From: an uncultured beta proteobacterium
Lineage (GTDB): Bacteria > Pseudomonadota > Gammaproteobacteria > Burkholderiales > SG8-39
Length of the DNA: 5,951 bases
NCBI GenBank assembly: GCA_903868285.1
Contig: CAIPUP010000107.1
Coordinates: 1 to 5,951 of the forward strand
Reading direction: 5' to 3'
How positions within the stretch are numbered: the stretch's first letter is position 1; every line of letters starts with the position of its first letter. Both the position numbers and the translations under genes were made by a program. Shown one piece after another: positions 1-5,875 of this stretch. Below the pieces are notes generated by a model, which saw nothing but the letters and a program-made list of their open reading frames with translations, did not search any database and was not told the origin of the DNA.

Positions 1-232
1 TACCGTTGTAGGTGCGGGTGGCGTGATCTTCCAGTACCCGCGCCAGCAGCTCTGACTTCACGGTCTCGCGCGCCATGGTTTGCTGGTATTCGTTGCTGAC
101 ATGCAGCGCGGTGATGCCCAGCACAATCAGCCCGCTCACTGCGCCCAGGGCCAGTGCACGTGGCGCATCGCCAGAGGTGACTGTGCGACCAGCCATGCGT
201 GATAGAAAGCCCGCTATGCCGCGCGTTGACAT
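1..232 (-). CDS. N-terminus of a membrane-bound sensor/signalling protein (partial, runs off left edge)
   Basis: Only the first 77 codons are present. The ATG lies two bases after the stop of the family 3 binding-protein gene (TGA-GC-ATG), so the two are almost certainly co-translated. The protein starts with a short basic cytoplasmic segment (MSTRGIAGFLSRMAGR), then one hydrophobic membrane helix at about residues 26-44. A charged helix follows (about 46-75) containing LLARVLEDHATRT. That pattern, one helix followed by an A/L-rich amphipathic stretch of the type 'LARxLEEHxxRT', is typical of the first helix of periplasmic Cache/PDC sensor domains in histidine kinases and diguanylate cyclases. 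The output domain (kinase, GGDEF or EAL) is outside the window, so the type of signalling cannot be stated. A methyl-accepting protein is another possibility. The gene call is firm; the sensor role is inferred. Confidence 0.72.
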   Translation of the reverse strand, partial: MSTRGIAGFLSRMAGRTVTSGDAPRALALGAVSGLIVLGITALHVSNEYQQTMARETVKSELLARVLEDHATRTYNG

Positions 233-234
233 GC

Positions 235-1104
235 TCAGTCGCGCACCACGATATCGGTCAGACCGAAACGCCGGGCCGCATTCAGCAGCCGGCCGTCACG
301 ACGGATGCTGGCGACGAAGTCATCGATCAGCTTCCACCAGGCATCGTCGCCGGGCTTGACCGCATAGCCGTACGAAACCAGATGAAATGGCGTGCTCGGT
401 GTGATCAGCCGAGCCCAGTCGGCGTTATCGAGCAATCGACGGCTGTAGGGATAGTCGGTCATGAAAACATCGGCACGACCGGACTCCAGCTCCTGCTCGC
501 GCGTCATCGGTGGCTTAACCACCAGCAGTCGCGCCGACTTCAGGCTGCCGGCCATGACCGGCTCCATGTAGGTGCCGGCCTGCACCGCCACCACCACGCC
601 GGGGCGGTCGATGTCCTCCCAGCGCTGGATGCGGCGCTGACTGCTGAGAGTGATGCCATAGATGTCGCTGCGCAGGTAAGGCCGGGTGAAGCGCAACACG
701 CCCTGGCGCTGCGGCGTGATGCCAACGGCGAACATGGCGACATCGCAGCGCTCGCTCAGTACATCCTCGACCAGGGTGGCAAAGGACGAGTCGACGTACT
801 CCAGTCGCAGCCGCAGCTGGCTGGCCAGTGCCGCCGAGAGTTCAATGTCGATCCCCTGCAGTTGCTGGGTGCGCGGATGGCGCAGGGTGATGCCGTAGTA
901 ATCCGGCCAGATGCACACCCGCAGCGTGCCGCTGGCGCGCACCCGTTGCTCGACGTTGCCGGCCCAGCTCGGGGCCGATAGTGCTGGCAGCAGCGGCAGC
1001 AGCAGAATCGCCAGTACAAGCCGCAGCAAAAGCGCTCGCAGCCTCAGCATCAGGCCGCGTCGGGTGGTCGGGGTTGGCGCATCAGGGTGGCCGATGGTAT
1101 TCAA
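235..1104 (-). CDS. Periplasmic family 3 solute-binding protein (amino-acid-binding type)
   Basis: With a TTG start at 1104 the product has 289 residues; an ATG at 1050 would give 271. I prefer TTG because AAAGGA stands 5-6 nt upstream, while the ATG has no visible Shine-Dalgarno. A Leu-rich signal peptide ends near SAPSWA (residue 48 of the long form). The mature part is one SBP_bac_3 (PF00497) domain: the opening strand GTLRVCIWPDYYG, then GIDIELSAALASQL (about 84-97), CDVAMFAVGITPQR and FTRPYL (about 120-144), and ADVFMTDYP (about 211-219). The family's usual contacts for amino-acid ligands appear present: Arg133 in TPQR (ligand carboxylate) and Asp217 in MTDYP (ligand amino group). The ligand is therefore probably an amino acid or similar small molecule. 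There is no ABC permease or ATPase beside it; the next gene downstream encodes a membrane sensor-like protein 2 nt away, so it may present ligand to a receptor. The family is secure; the role is inferred. Confidence 0.88.
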   Translation of the reverse strand: MNTIGHPDAPTPTTRRGLMLRLRALLLRLVLAILLLPLLPALSAPSWAGNVEQRVRASGTLRVCIWPDYYGITLRHPRTQQLQGIDIELSAALASQLRLRLEYVDSSFATLVEDVLSERCDVAMFAVGITPQRQGVLRFTRPYLRSDIYGITLSSQRRIQRWEDIDRPGVVVAVQAGTYMEPVMAGSLKSARLLVVKPPMTREQELESGRADVFMTDYPYSRRLLDNADWARLITPSTPFHLVSYGYAVKPGDDAWWKLIDDFVASIRRDGRLLNAARRFGLTDIVVRD

Positions 1105-1167
1105 AAAAATCCTTTTAAAACAATATGTTACGTTATTTTCTCGGGTGCTGTAGAAGACCTTTGCCAA
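1105..1167 (-). promoter_or_regulatory. AT-rich intergenic segment, possible internal promoter or operator
   Basis: This 63-bp gap between the Bug-type gene and the family 3 gene is much richer in A and T than the flanking DNA, mainly at 1105-1140. It contains a small inverted repeat, AACA-ATA-TGTT, at 1119-1129, and on the minus strand a TAACAT that resembles a -10 box. No convincing -35 lies at the right distance. It is the only real gap in an otherwise closely packed operon, so the last two genes may have their own promoter. No hairpin followed by a T-run was seen that would end transcription from upstream. Confidence 0.25.
1110..1115 (-). promoter_or_regulatory. Shine-Dalgarno that favours the TTG start of the family 3 binding protein
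   Basis: On the minus strand AAAGGA is followed by a T-run and then TTG at 1104, a spacing of 5-6 nt. The only ATG near the signal peptide, at 1050, is preceded by a C-rich stretch with no purine-rich site. The codons between the two starts have mostly G or C in third position, as in the neighbouring coding DNA. Confidence 0.5.
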
Positions 1168-2181
1168 TTAATCCGCGCGTGCGCCGGAGATGCGAATCGC
1201 CCGGGCGCGACTCTCGCTGTCGCGGCGCAGATAGAGCGTGAAGTCTTCGGGCGTGCTCAGTACCGCATCGTAGCCCTTGGCGAGGATCTGGCGCTCGCGG
1301 AATTCCGGCTCGGCCATGAAGCGGCTGATGTCGCGCTGCAGCCGTGTTGCCAGCTCGCGTGATGCAGCCGCGGGCAGGAACAAGCCGAACCAGGCATGCG
1401 TTTCCACTTCCGGATAGCCCAGTTCGGCAAAGGTCGGCACCTCTGGCATCAGTGGCGAGCGTCGGTTGCCACCAATGGCGATGGCCTTGAGCTTGCCGCC
1501 GCGCACCTGACCCAGCGACGAGGCAATGCCGGAGAAGGTCAGCTGCACCTCGCCGGCGATGGCCGCCGGCACAGCCTGCGGTATGCCTTTGTAGGGGATG
1601 TGCACCAGGTCGATGCCGGCGCGTGCTTTCAGCATCTCGGCCGCCAGATGCGGCTGGCTGCCGCTGCCATAGGAGCCGTAGTTGATATAGCCCGGCTTGG
1701 CTTTGGCCAGCGCGATCAGCTCGGGCAGGGTGTTGGCCGGCAGCGATGGATGGGCCAGCATCAGCTGTTGCAGCAGTACCAGCTGACTGACCGGCAGGAA
1801 ATCCTTGACCGCGTCGTAGGGCAGCTTGCTGAACAAGTGCGGGTTGATCGACATGCTGCTGTCGGTGGTCAGCAGCAGCGTATGGCCGTCGCTGGCGCGT
1901 GCCACCAGCTCGGTGGCCGGTATGGTCGAGCCACCGGGACGGTTTTCCACCAGCACCGCCTGACCCCACAGCGGTGCCATGCGCTCGGCGATCTGTCGTC
2001 CCAGGATGTCGATGCCGCCACCGGCCGGGTAGGGCACGATGATGCGCACCTGGCGCGTCGGCCAGGTGCCGGGTTGCGAAGTTGGTGTGGTTTGCGCCGG
2101 GCTGCTGGAGAAAGCGCCAATGCTGCAAATCAGCGAAAGCGCGAGCAAACAAGATCGCAGTCGTTGTGGTGTGGGCAGCAT
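1168..2181 (-). CDS. Bug/TctC-family periplasmic solute-binding protein
   Basis: The 337-residue product belongs to the tripartite tricarboxylate transporter receptor family (TctC/Bug, PF03401), whose members bind carboxylates and other small molecules in the periplasm. A signal peptide covers about residues 1-30, ending near SSSPAQ. The family signature WPTRQVRIIVPYPAGGG followed by ID spans 40-58, with Asp58 in the ligand-contact loop. LVENRPGG (77-84), the HLAAEMLKARAGIDLVHIPYKG region (178-199) and the late PEVPTFAELGYPEVE region (246-260) are also typical, and the length is normal. The ATG at 2181 is chosen over a TTG one codon earlier because AAAGGAG stands 6 nt before it. Its A is also the last base of the preceding TAXI gene's stop (TGATG), implying translational coupling. 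No TctA or TctB membrane subunit is nearby; such orphan Bug proteins are common in betaproteobacteria, and some (Bordetella BctC) signal to a sensor kinase. The ligand cannot be predicted. Confidence 0.93.
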   Translation of the reverse strand: MLPTPQRLRSCLLALSLICSIGAFSSSPAQTTPTSQPGTWPTRQVRIIVPYPAGGGIDILGRQIAERMAPLWGQAVLVENRPGGSTIPATELVARASDGHTLLLTTDSSMSINPHLFSKLPYDAVKDFLPVSQLVLLQQLMLAHPSLPANTLPELIALAKAKPGYINYGSYGSGSQPHLAAEMLKARAGIDLVHIPYKGIPQAVPAAIAGEVQLTFSGIASSLGQVRGGKLKAIAIGGNRRSPLMPEVPTFAELGYPEVETHAWFGLFLPAAASRELATRLQRDISRFMAEPEFRERQILAKGYDAVLSTPEDFTLYLRRDSESRARAIRISGARAD

Positions 2182-3548
2182 CAATGACTCCTTTGGTTGT
2201 TAAGTAGACGACCTACCATGTCGATATTGGCGCGCAGCTGGTAAACCTGCTCGGCATAGGAGACCGGCATGGCGCGGGTGTAGGTGGCTTGTTCAATCGC
2301 CTGTAGCCGTTGGCGGAATGACGATTGCCGTGTTTCCCGTGCATGAGGGTCTTGCGTGTTTGGCGACTGCGTTGCGTCGGCATGCTGTGCGGCAACGATC
2401 TCCTGCTCCAGCAGTTTCAGTTCGCCATACCAGCGCACGATGCGCGAGCGGATGCGCCAGGTGTAGAGCGAGGGCGTCATCTTGATCACCGGTAGCGCCA
2501 CGGCCAGCAGCGGCAGCAACATCACGAACAGGCGATCGATCAGCGTCGCCGCCCAGAATGGCAGATAGCGTTGCAAAAACGGTGGGCCGTTCTTGAATTG
2601 ACGTTGTGCCTCGGCACTCGGCGGAAATTCATTCGAGGTGAAGCGCGGAAATGCGACGGCAGGGTTGAACTTGCTGGCGCCGGCATGCACTTCATTCATG
2701 GCCTGGGCCAGCAAGCCGGCCAGCGCCGGATGCAGCGTGTCGCGTGCCAGCACCGTGGCGGTGGTGGCAAGCAGGGTGGTGTCGACAAGGGGTATGTCGC
2801 GCACCAGATCGATACTCCCCTGCGGCAGGGTCACGGCCGAGAGTGTGTCGAACAACTTGGTGTAGGCCGCCGCACGGCTGAAATGCAGCAGGCGTATTCC
2901 CTTCTCGAACAACAGAATGCGCACTGCCGGCAACTCGGCCGAGCCGACCAGGAACACTGCGTCGACATCGCCCTGGCGCAATGCCATGGCGGCATTGACG
3001 CCGCTCAGCGCCAGCAACTGCGTTGGCGCGCTGTCCATGTTGTTGGCCTGCAACAACTGCAGTGCCAGGCTACGCGTGCCGCTGCCCTCGCTGCCAACCG
3101 CCAGCCGCTGGCCCTGAAGGCTGCTTAGGCGGTCTATGGGTTTGGCGCTGCCGCTGCGGTAGAACACCCACATCGGCTCATAGTAGACCGACCCCAGGCT
3201 CATCAGTCCGCTGGTCTCCGGACGTGGTTCCAGGCCGGCCTGGACCAGCGCAAGCTCCACCTCGCTGTTGCGATCACGCAGGCGGGCCAGGTTCTCGGCC
3301 GAGCCATTGGAGCTGCGCAGCTCCAGATCAATACCGTGATGTGCCAGCAATTCCCGGTAGCGCAGTCCGACGCGATGGTAGATGCCATCTTCAGCGCCCG
3401 TGGACATCACCACCCGCTTGGGCGGTGCCGGCGTGACGTAGCGCGAAGCCGCATACAGCGCCAGGCACACCAGCAACAAGGCGGGCAGTGCGATCAGCGC
3501 CAGGTCGCGCCAGGCTTTGGCGCTGCGGGGTGCGTTGAGCTGCGTCAT
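2181..3548 (-). CDS. Membrane-anchored TAXI-family solute-binding protein
   Basis: The 455-residue product carries a TAXI-type TRAP solute-binding domain (NMT1-like fold). A membrane helix lies at about 15-37 (LALIALPALLLVCLALYAA). The binding domain follows at about 45-325, with STGAEDGIYHRVG (49-61), the SNGSAENLARL region (80-90), ELALVQAG (98-105), YYEPMWVFYR (122-131) and LQGQRLAVGSEGSGTRS (144-160). A second hydrophobic helix lies at about 333-356 (AATLIDRLFVMLLPLLAVALP), then a basic, partly coiled tail of about 95 residues likely in the cytoplasm. Ordinary TAXI receptors are soluble and about 320 residues long, so this is the longer, doubly anchored form. No TRAP membrane subunits (DctM/DctQ type) are near. 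The start at 3548 is chosen because it sits just ahead of the first helix; extending to an ATG at 3731 would add 61 residues that translate a tandem DNA repeat. It is the first gene of the minus-strand operon, and its stop overlaps the next start. A sensory or scaffold role is inferred. Confidence 0.9.
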   Translation of the reverse strand: MTQLNAPRSAKAWRDLALIALPALLLVCLALYAASRYVTPAPPKRVVMSTGAEDGIYHRVGLRYRELLAHHGIDLELRSSNGSAENLARLRDRNSEVELALVQAGLEPRPETSGLMSLGSVYYEPMWVFYRSGSAKPIDRLSSLQGQRLAVGSEGSGTRSLALQLLQANNMDSAPTQLLALSGVNAAMALRQGDVDAVFLVGSAELPAVRILLFEKGIRLLHFSRAAAYTKLFDTLSAVTLPQGSIDLVRDIPLVDTTLLATTATVLARDTLHPALAGLLAQAMNEVHAGASKFNPAVAFPRFTSNEFPPSAEAQRQFKNGPPFLQRYLPFWAATLIDRLFVMLLPLLAVALPVIKMTPSLYTWRIRSRIVRWYGELKLLEQEIVAAQHADATQSPNTQDPHARETRQSSFRQRLQAIEQATYTRAMPVSYAEQVYQLRANIDMVGRLLNNQRSH

Positions 3549-3635
3549 TGGAATTTTCTTTTGGCCGGATGGTCGATAGCGGGGCGATGCTTTGTACGCT
3601 GTGCTGCTAACGGCCGCAGCTTGCACTGGGCCATT

Positions 3636-3671
3636 GCAACGCAGGCAACGCAGGCAACGCAGGCAACGCAG
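3636..3671. repeat. Four perfect tandem copies of a 9-bp unit
   Basis: The unit GCAACGCAG is repeated head to tail at 3636-3644, 3645-3653, 3654-3662 and 3663-3671 with no mismatch. It lies between the two divergent operons, about 88 bp upstream of the TAXI start. Its length is a multiple of three, so it keeps a spurious frame open on both strands (Leu-Arg-Cys repeated on the minus strand), but nothing suggests it is translated. It could be a slippage product or a set of protein-binding sites. Confidence 0.95.
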
Positions 3672-3686
3672 CGGAAACCTCGCCCG

Positions 3687-3692
3687 ATTGTA
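3687..3692 (-). promoter_or_regulatory. Possible -10 box for the minus-strand operon
   Basis: The minus strand reads TACAAT here, five of six matches to the sigma-70 -10 consensus. The hexamer 17 bp upstream (GGTGGA) is a poor -35, so this would be a weak or activator-dependent promoter. If used, the transcript would carry the 9-bp repeat array in a leader of about 130 nt before the TAXI gene. Confidence 0.25.
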
Positions 3693-3752
3693 GTGTGGAA
3701 CCCGAACAATCCACCCCGGCTGTCGTACCATGGCGCCCGGTCGTCGGCATCC

Positions 3753-3758
3753 AGGAGG
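3753..3758 (+). promoter_or_regulatory. Strong Shine-Dalgarno that sets a TTG start
   Basis: AGGAGG, within the purine run AGGAGGAGGGGAG, lies 8 nt before TTG at 3767. The TTG is in frame with the lipoprotein signal peptide, and there is no in-frame ATG between it and the lipobox. The in-frame ATG at 3695 has no comparable site upstream and would put about 24 extra residues ahead of the signal peptide. Confidence 0.65.
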
Positions 3759-3766
3759 AGGGGAGT

Positions 3767-4696
3767 TTGCTGCACGTCGCTGATTATTTTTACTGGGGCT
3801 GGTCCGTCAGGCAGCAGGGTCTTGGCATTGCCCGGGTTGTTGCGCTGTTGGCCTGCCTGCCTTGCCTGCTGGCCGGATGCGCTGTCTCCACGCCGCCGGC
3901 GGCGGAGGCATTGCCAGATCCGCTTGCGCTCGCTGCCCAGTCCGAATCCAAGGCCCAAGCCCAAGCCCAGGCCCAGGCCCAGGCTCTGGTGCTGCCCGCG
4001 ATCACACGCTTTTCCGATGCCGGCCAGGGCGAGACCTTGCCCGGTGGCTGGCGGGTGTGGTCACTCGGCCGGTTCAAGAAGCCGACGGAATACCGTCTTG
4101 AACGCAAGGACGGTCGTACCGTGGTGCGGGCCTTTGCCGATGCCTCGGCCTCCGGACTGTTGCACGATCTGGATGTCGATCCGCGCCAGCACCCCTGGTT
4201 GCACTGGCGCTGGAAGGTCGAGCAGCTGATTCATAGCGCCGACAACACCCAGCGACATACCGAGGATTCACCGGTGCGGCTGGTGATCACTTTTGCCGGG
4301 GATCGCAGCAAGCTGGAGTTTTCCGATCGCCTGTTCGCGACCCAGGTCAGGCTGCTGACCGGTCAGGAATTACCCTATGCCACGCTGATGTATATCTGGG
4401 AGAACCGCGCCGAGCGCGGGCAGATCATTGCCAACCGCTACACCAGCCGTATTCGCATGGTGGTGGCTGAATCCGGGCGCGAGAAACTCGGTCAGTGGTG
4501 GGAGGAGTCGCGCAATGTGCTGGAGGACTATCGGCGGGCGTTTGGCGAGGAGCCCGGGCGCATCACCTCGATCGGCCTGATGACCGACACCGACAATACC
4601 GGCGAGCAGGTGCATGCCTGGTATGGCGATATTCAGTTTCTGGCGCGTCCGACGTCGCCGCATCAACATCCTTCGTTACCGATGGTGGCGCGATGA
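3767..4696 (+). CDS. DUF3047 family lipoprotein
   Basis: The 309-residue product (TTG start) has a lipoprotein signal peptide: an N-region with Arg15 and Arg23, a hydrophobic core VVALLACLPC, and the lipobox Leu35-Ala36-Gly37-Cys38. The residue after the cysteine is Ala, not Asp, which fits the outer membrane. A linker of about 40 residues follows and includes five Ala-Gln pairs. The rest, about 80-296, matches the DUF3047 family: GWRVWSLGRFKKPTEYRLE, then HPWLHWRWKVEQL, VRLVITFAGD, LMYIWENR, and near the end ITSIGLMTDTDNTGE followed by AWYGDIQF. The aromatic-rich beta strands and closing 'W-Y-G-D-I-F' pattern look like a beta-sandwich, but the family's biochemical role is unknown to me. The gene overlaps the transaldolase by 4 nt (ATGA), so the two are translationally coupled, although one product is an envelope protein and the other a cytoplasmic enzyme. 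The family call is good; no function is claimed. Confidence 0.85.
   Translation: MLHVADYFYWGWSVRQQGLGIARVVALLACLPCLLAGCAVSTPPAAEALPDPLALAAQSESKAQAQAQAQAQALVLPAITRFSDAGQGETLPGGWRVWSLGRFKKPTEYRLERKDGRTVVRAFADASASGLLHDLDVDPRQHPWLHWRWKVEQLIHSADNTQRHTEDSPVRLVITFAGDRSKLEFSDRLFATQVRLLTGQELPYATLMYIWENRAERGQIIANRYTSRIRMVVAESGREKLGQWWEESRNVLEDYRRAFGEEPGRITSIGLMTDTDNTGEQVHAWYGDIQFLARPTSPHQHPSLPMVAR
3953..3982 (+). repeat. Five in-frame hexamer repeats encoding Ala-Gln pairs
   Basis: The unit GCCCAR (R is A or G) occurs five times head to tail: two GCCCAA then three GCCCAG. It is in frame and encodes (Ala-Gln)x5 in the linker between the lipobox and the DUF3047 domain. A change in copy number would lengthen or shorten the linker by two residues without breaking the frame. 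Confidence 0.93.
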
Positions 4697-5808
4697 GCAC
4701 ATCCCCGAACTCTGCAGCGCTCGCGGCCTTGCATCAGCATGGCCAGTCGCCCTGGCTCGATTTCATTCATCGCCAGCTGATCCAGAGCGGCGAGCTCTCG
4801 CAATGGATTGCGCAGGGGGTGCGAGGTCTTACCTCCAATCCGGCGATTTTCGATAAGGCGCTGGCCAGTGGCAGCTATGACACTGCCGTGGCCCAAGCCA
4901 TGGCCGAGGGTCTGGACAGTCAGCGCATCTATGAGCAGCTGGCTATCGAGGATATTCGTGCCGCGGCCGATGCCTTTCTGCCGCTGCATCAGGCCAGTGC
5001 CGGTGAGGATGGATGGGTCAGTCTGGAAGTGTCACCCTTGCTGGCGCATGACAGCACATCCACTGTGGTCGAGGCACGGCGGTTGTGGCAGGCGGTGGAC
5101 CGGCCCAATCTGATGATCAAGGTGCCTGGCACGCCGGCGGGTTTGCAGGCGCTGCGTCAGCTCATCAACGATGGCATTTCGGTCAATGTCACCTTGCTGT
5201 TTTCGGTCGATACCTATGTCGAGGTGGTCGAGGCCTGGATGCAGGGTTTGGAAGCCAGAGCGCGCTCGGGCGCGTCGCTGGCCGGGGTGGCCAGTGTGGC
5301 AAGTTTTTTCATCAGCCGAATCGATGCCGTGGTGGATGCCGCACTCGCGAATACGTCATTAAGTTCGCTCGCCGGCAAGGTTGCCATGGCCAATGCAGCA
5401 CTGGCCTATGCGCATTTGCGGCAACTGCTATCCGATACGCGCTGGCAGCGCTTGCAGCAGCAGGGTGCGTCGGTGCAGCGACTGCTGTGGGCCAGCACCG
5501 GCACCAAGAATCCTGCCTATGCCGAGACACGCTATGTCGAGGGTCTGATCGCAGCGCATACCGTCAACACCATGCCGCCGGCGACATTGCAGGCCTTTGT
5601 TCGCGAGGGTCGGGTGGCTCCGGGTCGATCAGGCTTCATCGGTGTGCTGCATTCGTTGCCGGATGCCGAAGCCATACTGCGCCAGTTGCCAGCCCAGGGC
5701 ATTGATCTGCAAGCAATTACCACGCGACTGCAGCAAGAGGGTATTGCGCAGTTCGAACAGTCGTTCGCGGCCTTGCTGGCGCGCATCGAATCACGCCGCG
5801 CGGCCTAA
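4693..5808 (+). CDS. tal: Transaldolase (long, mycobacterial-type subfamily)
   Basis: The 371-residue cytoplasmic enzyme of the non-oxidative pentose phosphate pathway moves a dihydroxyacetone unit from sedoheptulose 7-phosphate to glyceraldehyde 3-phosphate, giving erythrose 4-phosphate and fructose 6-phosphate. The TIM-barrel signatures are intact: GVRGLTSNPAIFDKAL (42-57), WVSLEVSPLLAHD (108-120), NLMIKVPGTPAG (139-150) with the Schiff-base Lys143, ISVNVTLLFS (162-171) and LLWASTGTKNPAY (264-276). Matching to E. coli TalB by eye, Asp23, Asn49, Glu112, Lys143, Asn165, Thr167 and Ser204 correspond to the active-site set, so it should be active. The length and the WASTGTKNPAY motif suggest the mycobacterial-type subfamily (about 370 residues) rather than the TalB type of about 317. 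The ATG overlaps the lipoprotein stop (ATGA) and has no clear Shine-Dalgarno of its own, so translation probably depends on the upstream gene. No other pentose phosphate gene lies in the window. Confidence 0.95.
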   Translation: MSTSPNSAALAALHQHGQSPWLDFIHRQLIQSGELSQWIAQGVRGLTSNPAIFDKALASGSYDTAVAQAMAEGLDSQRIYEQLAIEDIRAAADAFLPLHQASAGEDGWVSLEVSPLLAHDSTSTVVEARRLWQAVDRPNLMIKVPGTPAGLQALRQLINDGISVNVTLLFSVDTYVEVVEAWMQGLEARARSGASLAGVASVASFFISRIDAVVDAALANTSLSSLAGKVAMANAALAYAHLRQLLSDTRWQRLQQQGASVQRLLWASTGTKNPAYAETRYVEGLIAAHTVNTMPPATLQAFVREGRVAPGRSGFIGVLHSLPDAEAILRQLPAQGIDLQAITTRLQQEGIAQFEQSFAALLARIESRRAA

Positions 5809-5872
5809 GTATTCCCGGGCGTAGTCCCCGGGCGTAGTCCCCGGGTGTAATCCCCGGGTGTAATCCCCGGAC
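5809..5872. repeat. Five-unit tandem repeat centred on CCCGGG, between convergent genes
   Basis: The units are GTATTCCCGGGC (5809-5820), GTAGTCCCCGGGC (5821-5833), GTAGTCCCCGGGT (5834-5846), GTAATCCCCGGGT (5847-5859) and GTAATCCCCGGAC (5860-5872). They change step by step: adjacent units differ by only a few bases. Four contain the palindrome CCCGGG, so any two could pair as a 6-bp GC stem with a loop of about 7 nt. The array starts at the first base after the transaldolase stop and ends 3 bp before the stop of the convergent gene. It may act as a two-way terminator or RNA-stabilising structure, but there is no T-run, so intrinsic termination is not shown. Confidence 0.92.
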
Positions 5873-5875
5873 GGC

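Larger units (their letters stand above)
3549..3766. promoter_or_regulatory. Divergent intergenic region between the binding-protein operon and the lipoprotein-transaldolase operon
   Basis: This 218-bp region separates two outward-reading operons and must hold at least one promoter for each, unless expression comes from more distant sites. It contains a four-copy 9-bp repeat (3636-3671), a possible minus-strand -10 box (3687-3692) and a strong plus-strand ribosome site (3753-3758). I found no convincing plus-strand -35/-10 pair. Confidence 0.5.

Noticed and set aside
199..981. Long plus-strand open frame opposite the family 3 binding-protein gene
   Set aside because: It is antisense to a gene with clear family motifs. 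Its translation is rich in His, Gln and Arg with no recognisable domain, as expected of a shadow frame in GC-rich DNA.
1133..2152. Minus-strand open frame of 339 codons overlapping the Bug/TctC gene in another frame
   Set aside because: It shares the same strand and span but lacks all family motifs; the 1168-2181 frame has the signal peptide, ribosome site and the Bug signature.
1396..2187. Long plus-strand open frame opposite the Bug/TctC gene
   Set aside because: It is entirely within the antisense of a well-supported gene, its composition is unnatural and no motif is seen.
2571..3128. Plus-strand open frame opposite the TAXI gene
   Set aside because: It is a shadow of the TAXI coding sequence, with no ribosome site and no recognisable product.
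3549..3731. 61-residue N-terminal extension of the TAXI protein
   Set aside because: It would translate the 9-bp repeat as Leu-Arg-Cys copies and place a non-secretory leader ahead of the first membrane helix; the ATG at 3548 sits correctly before the helix.
4495..4692. 66-residue N-terminal extension of the transaldolase
   Set aside because: It overlaps the DUF3047 gene out of frame and adds sequence not found in transaldolases. The ATG at 4693 makes a classical ATGA overlap.
5809..5872. CRISPR array
   Set aside because: The units are only 12-13 bp, directly adjacent, and have no spacers.
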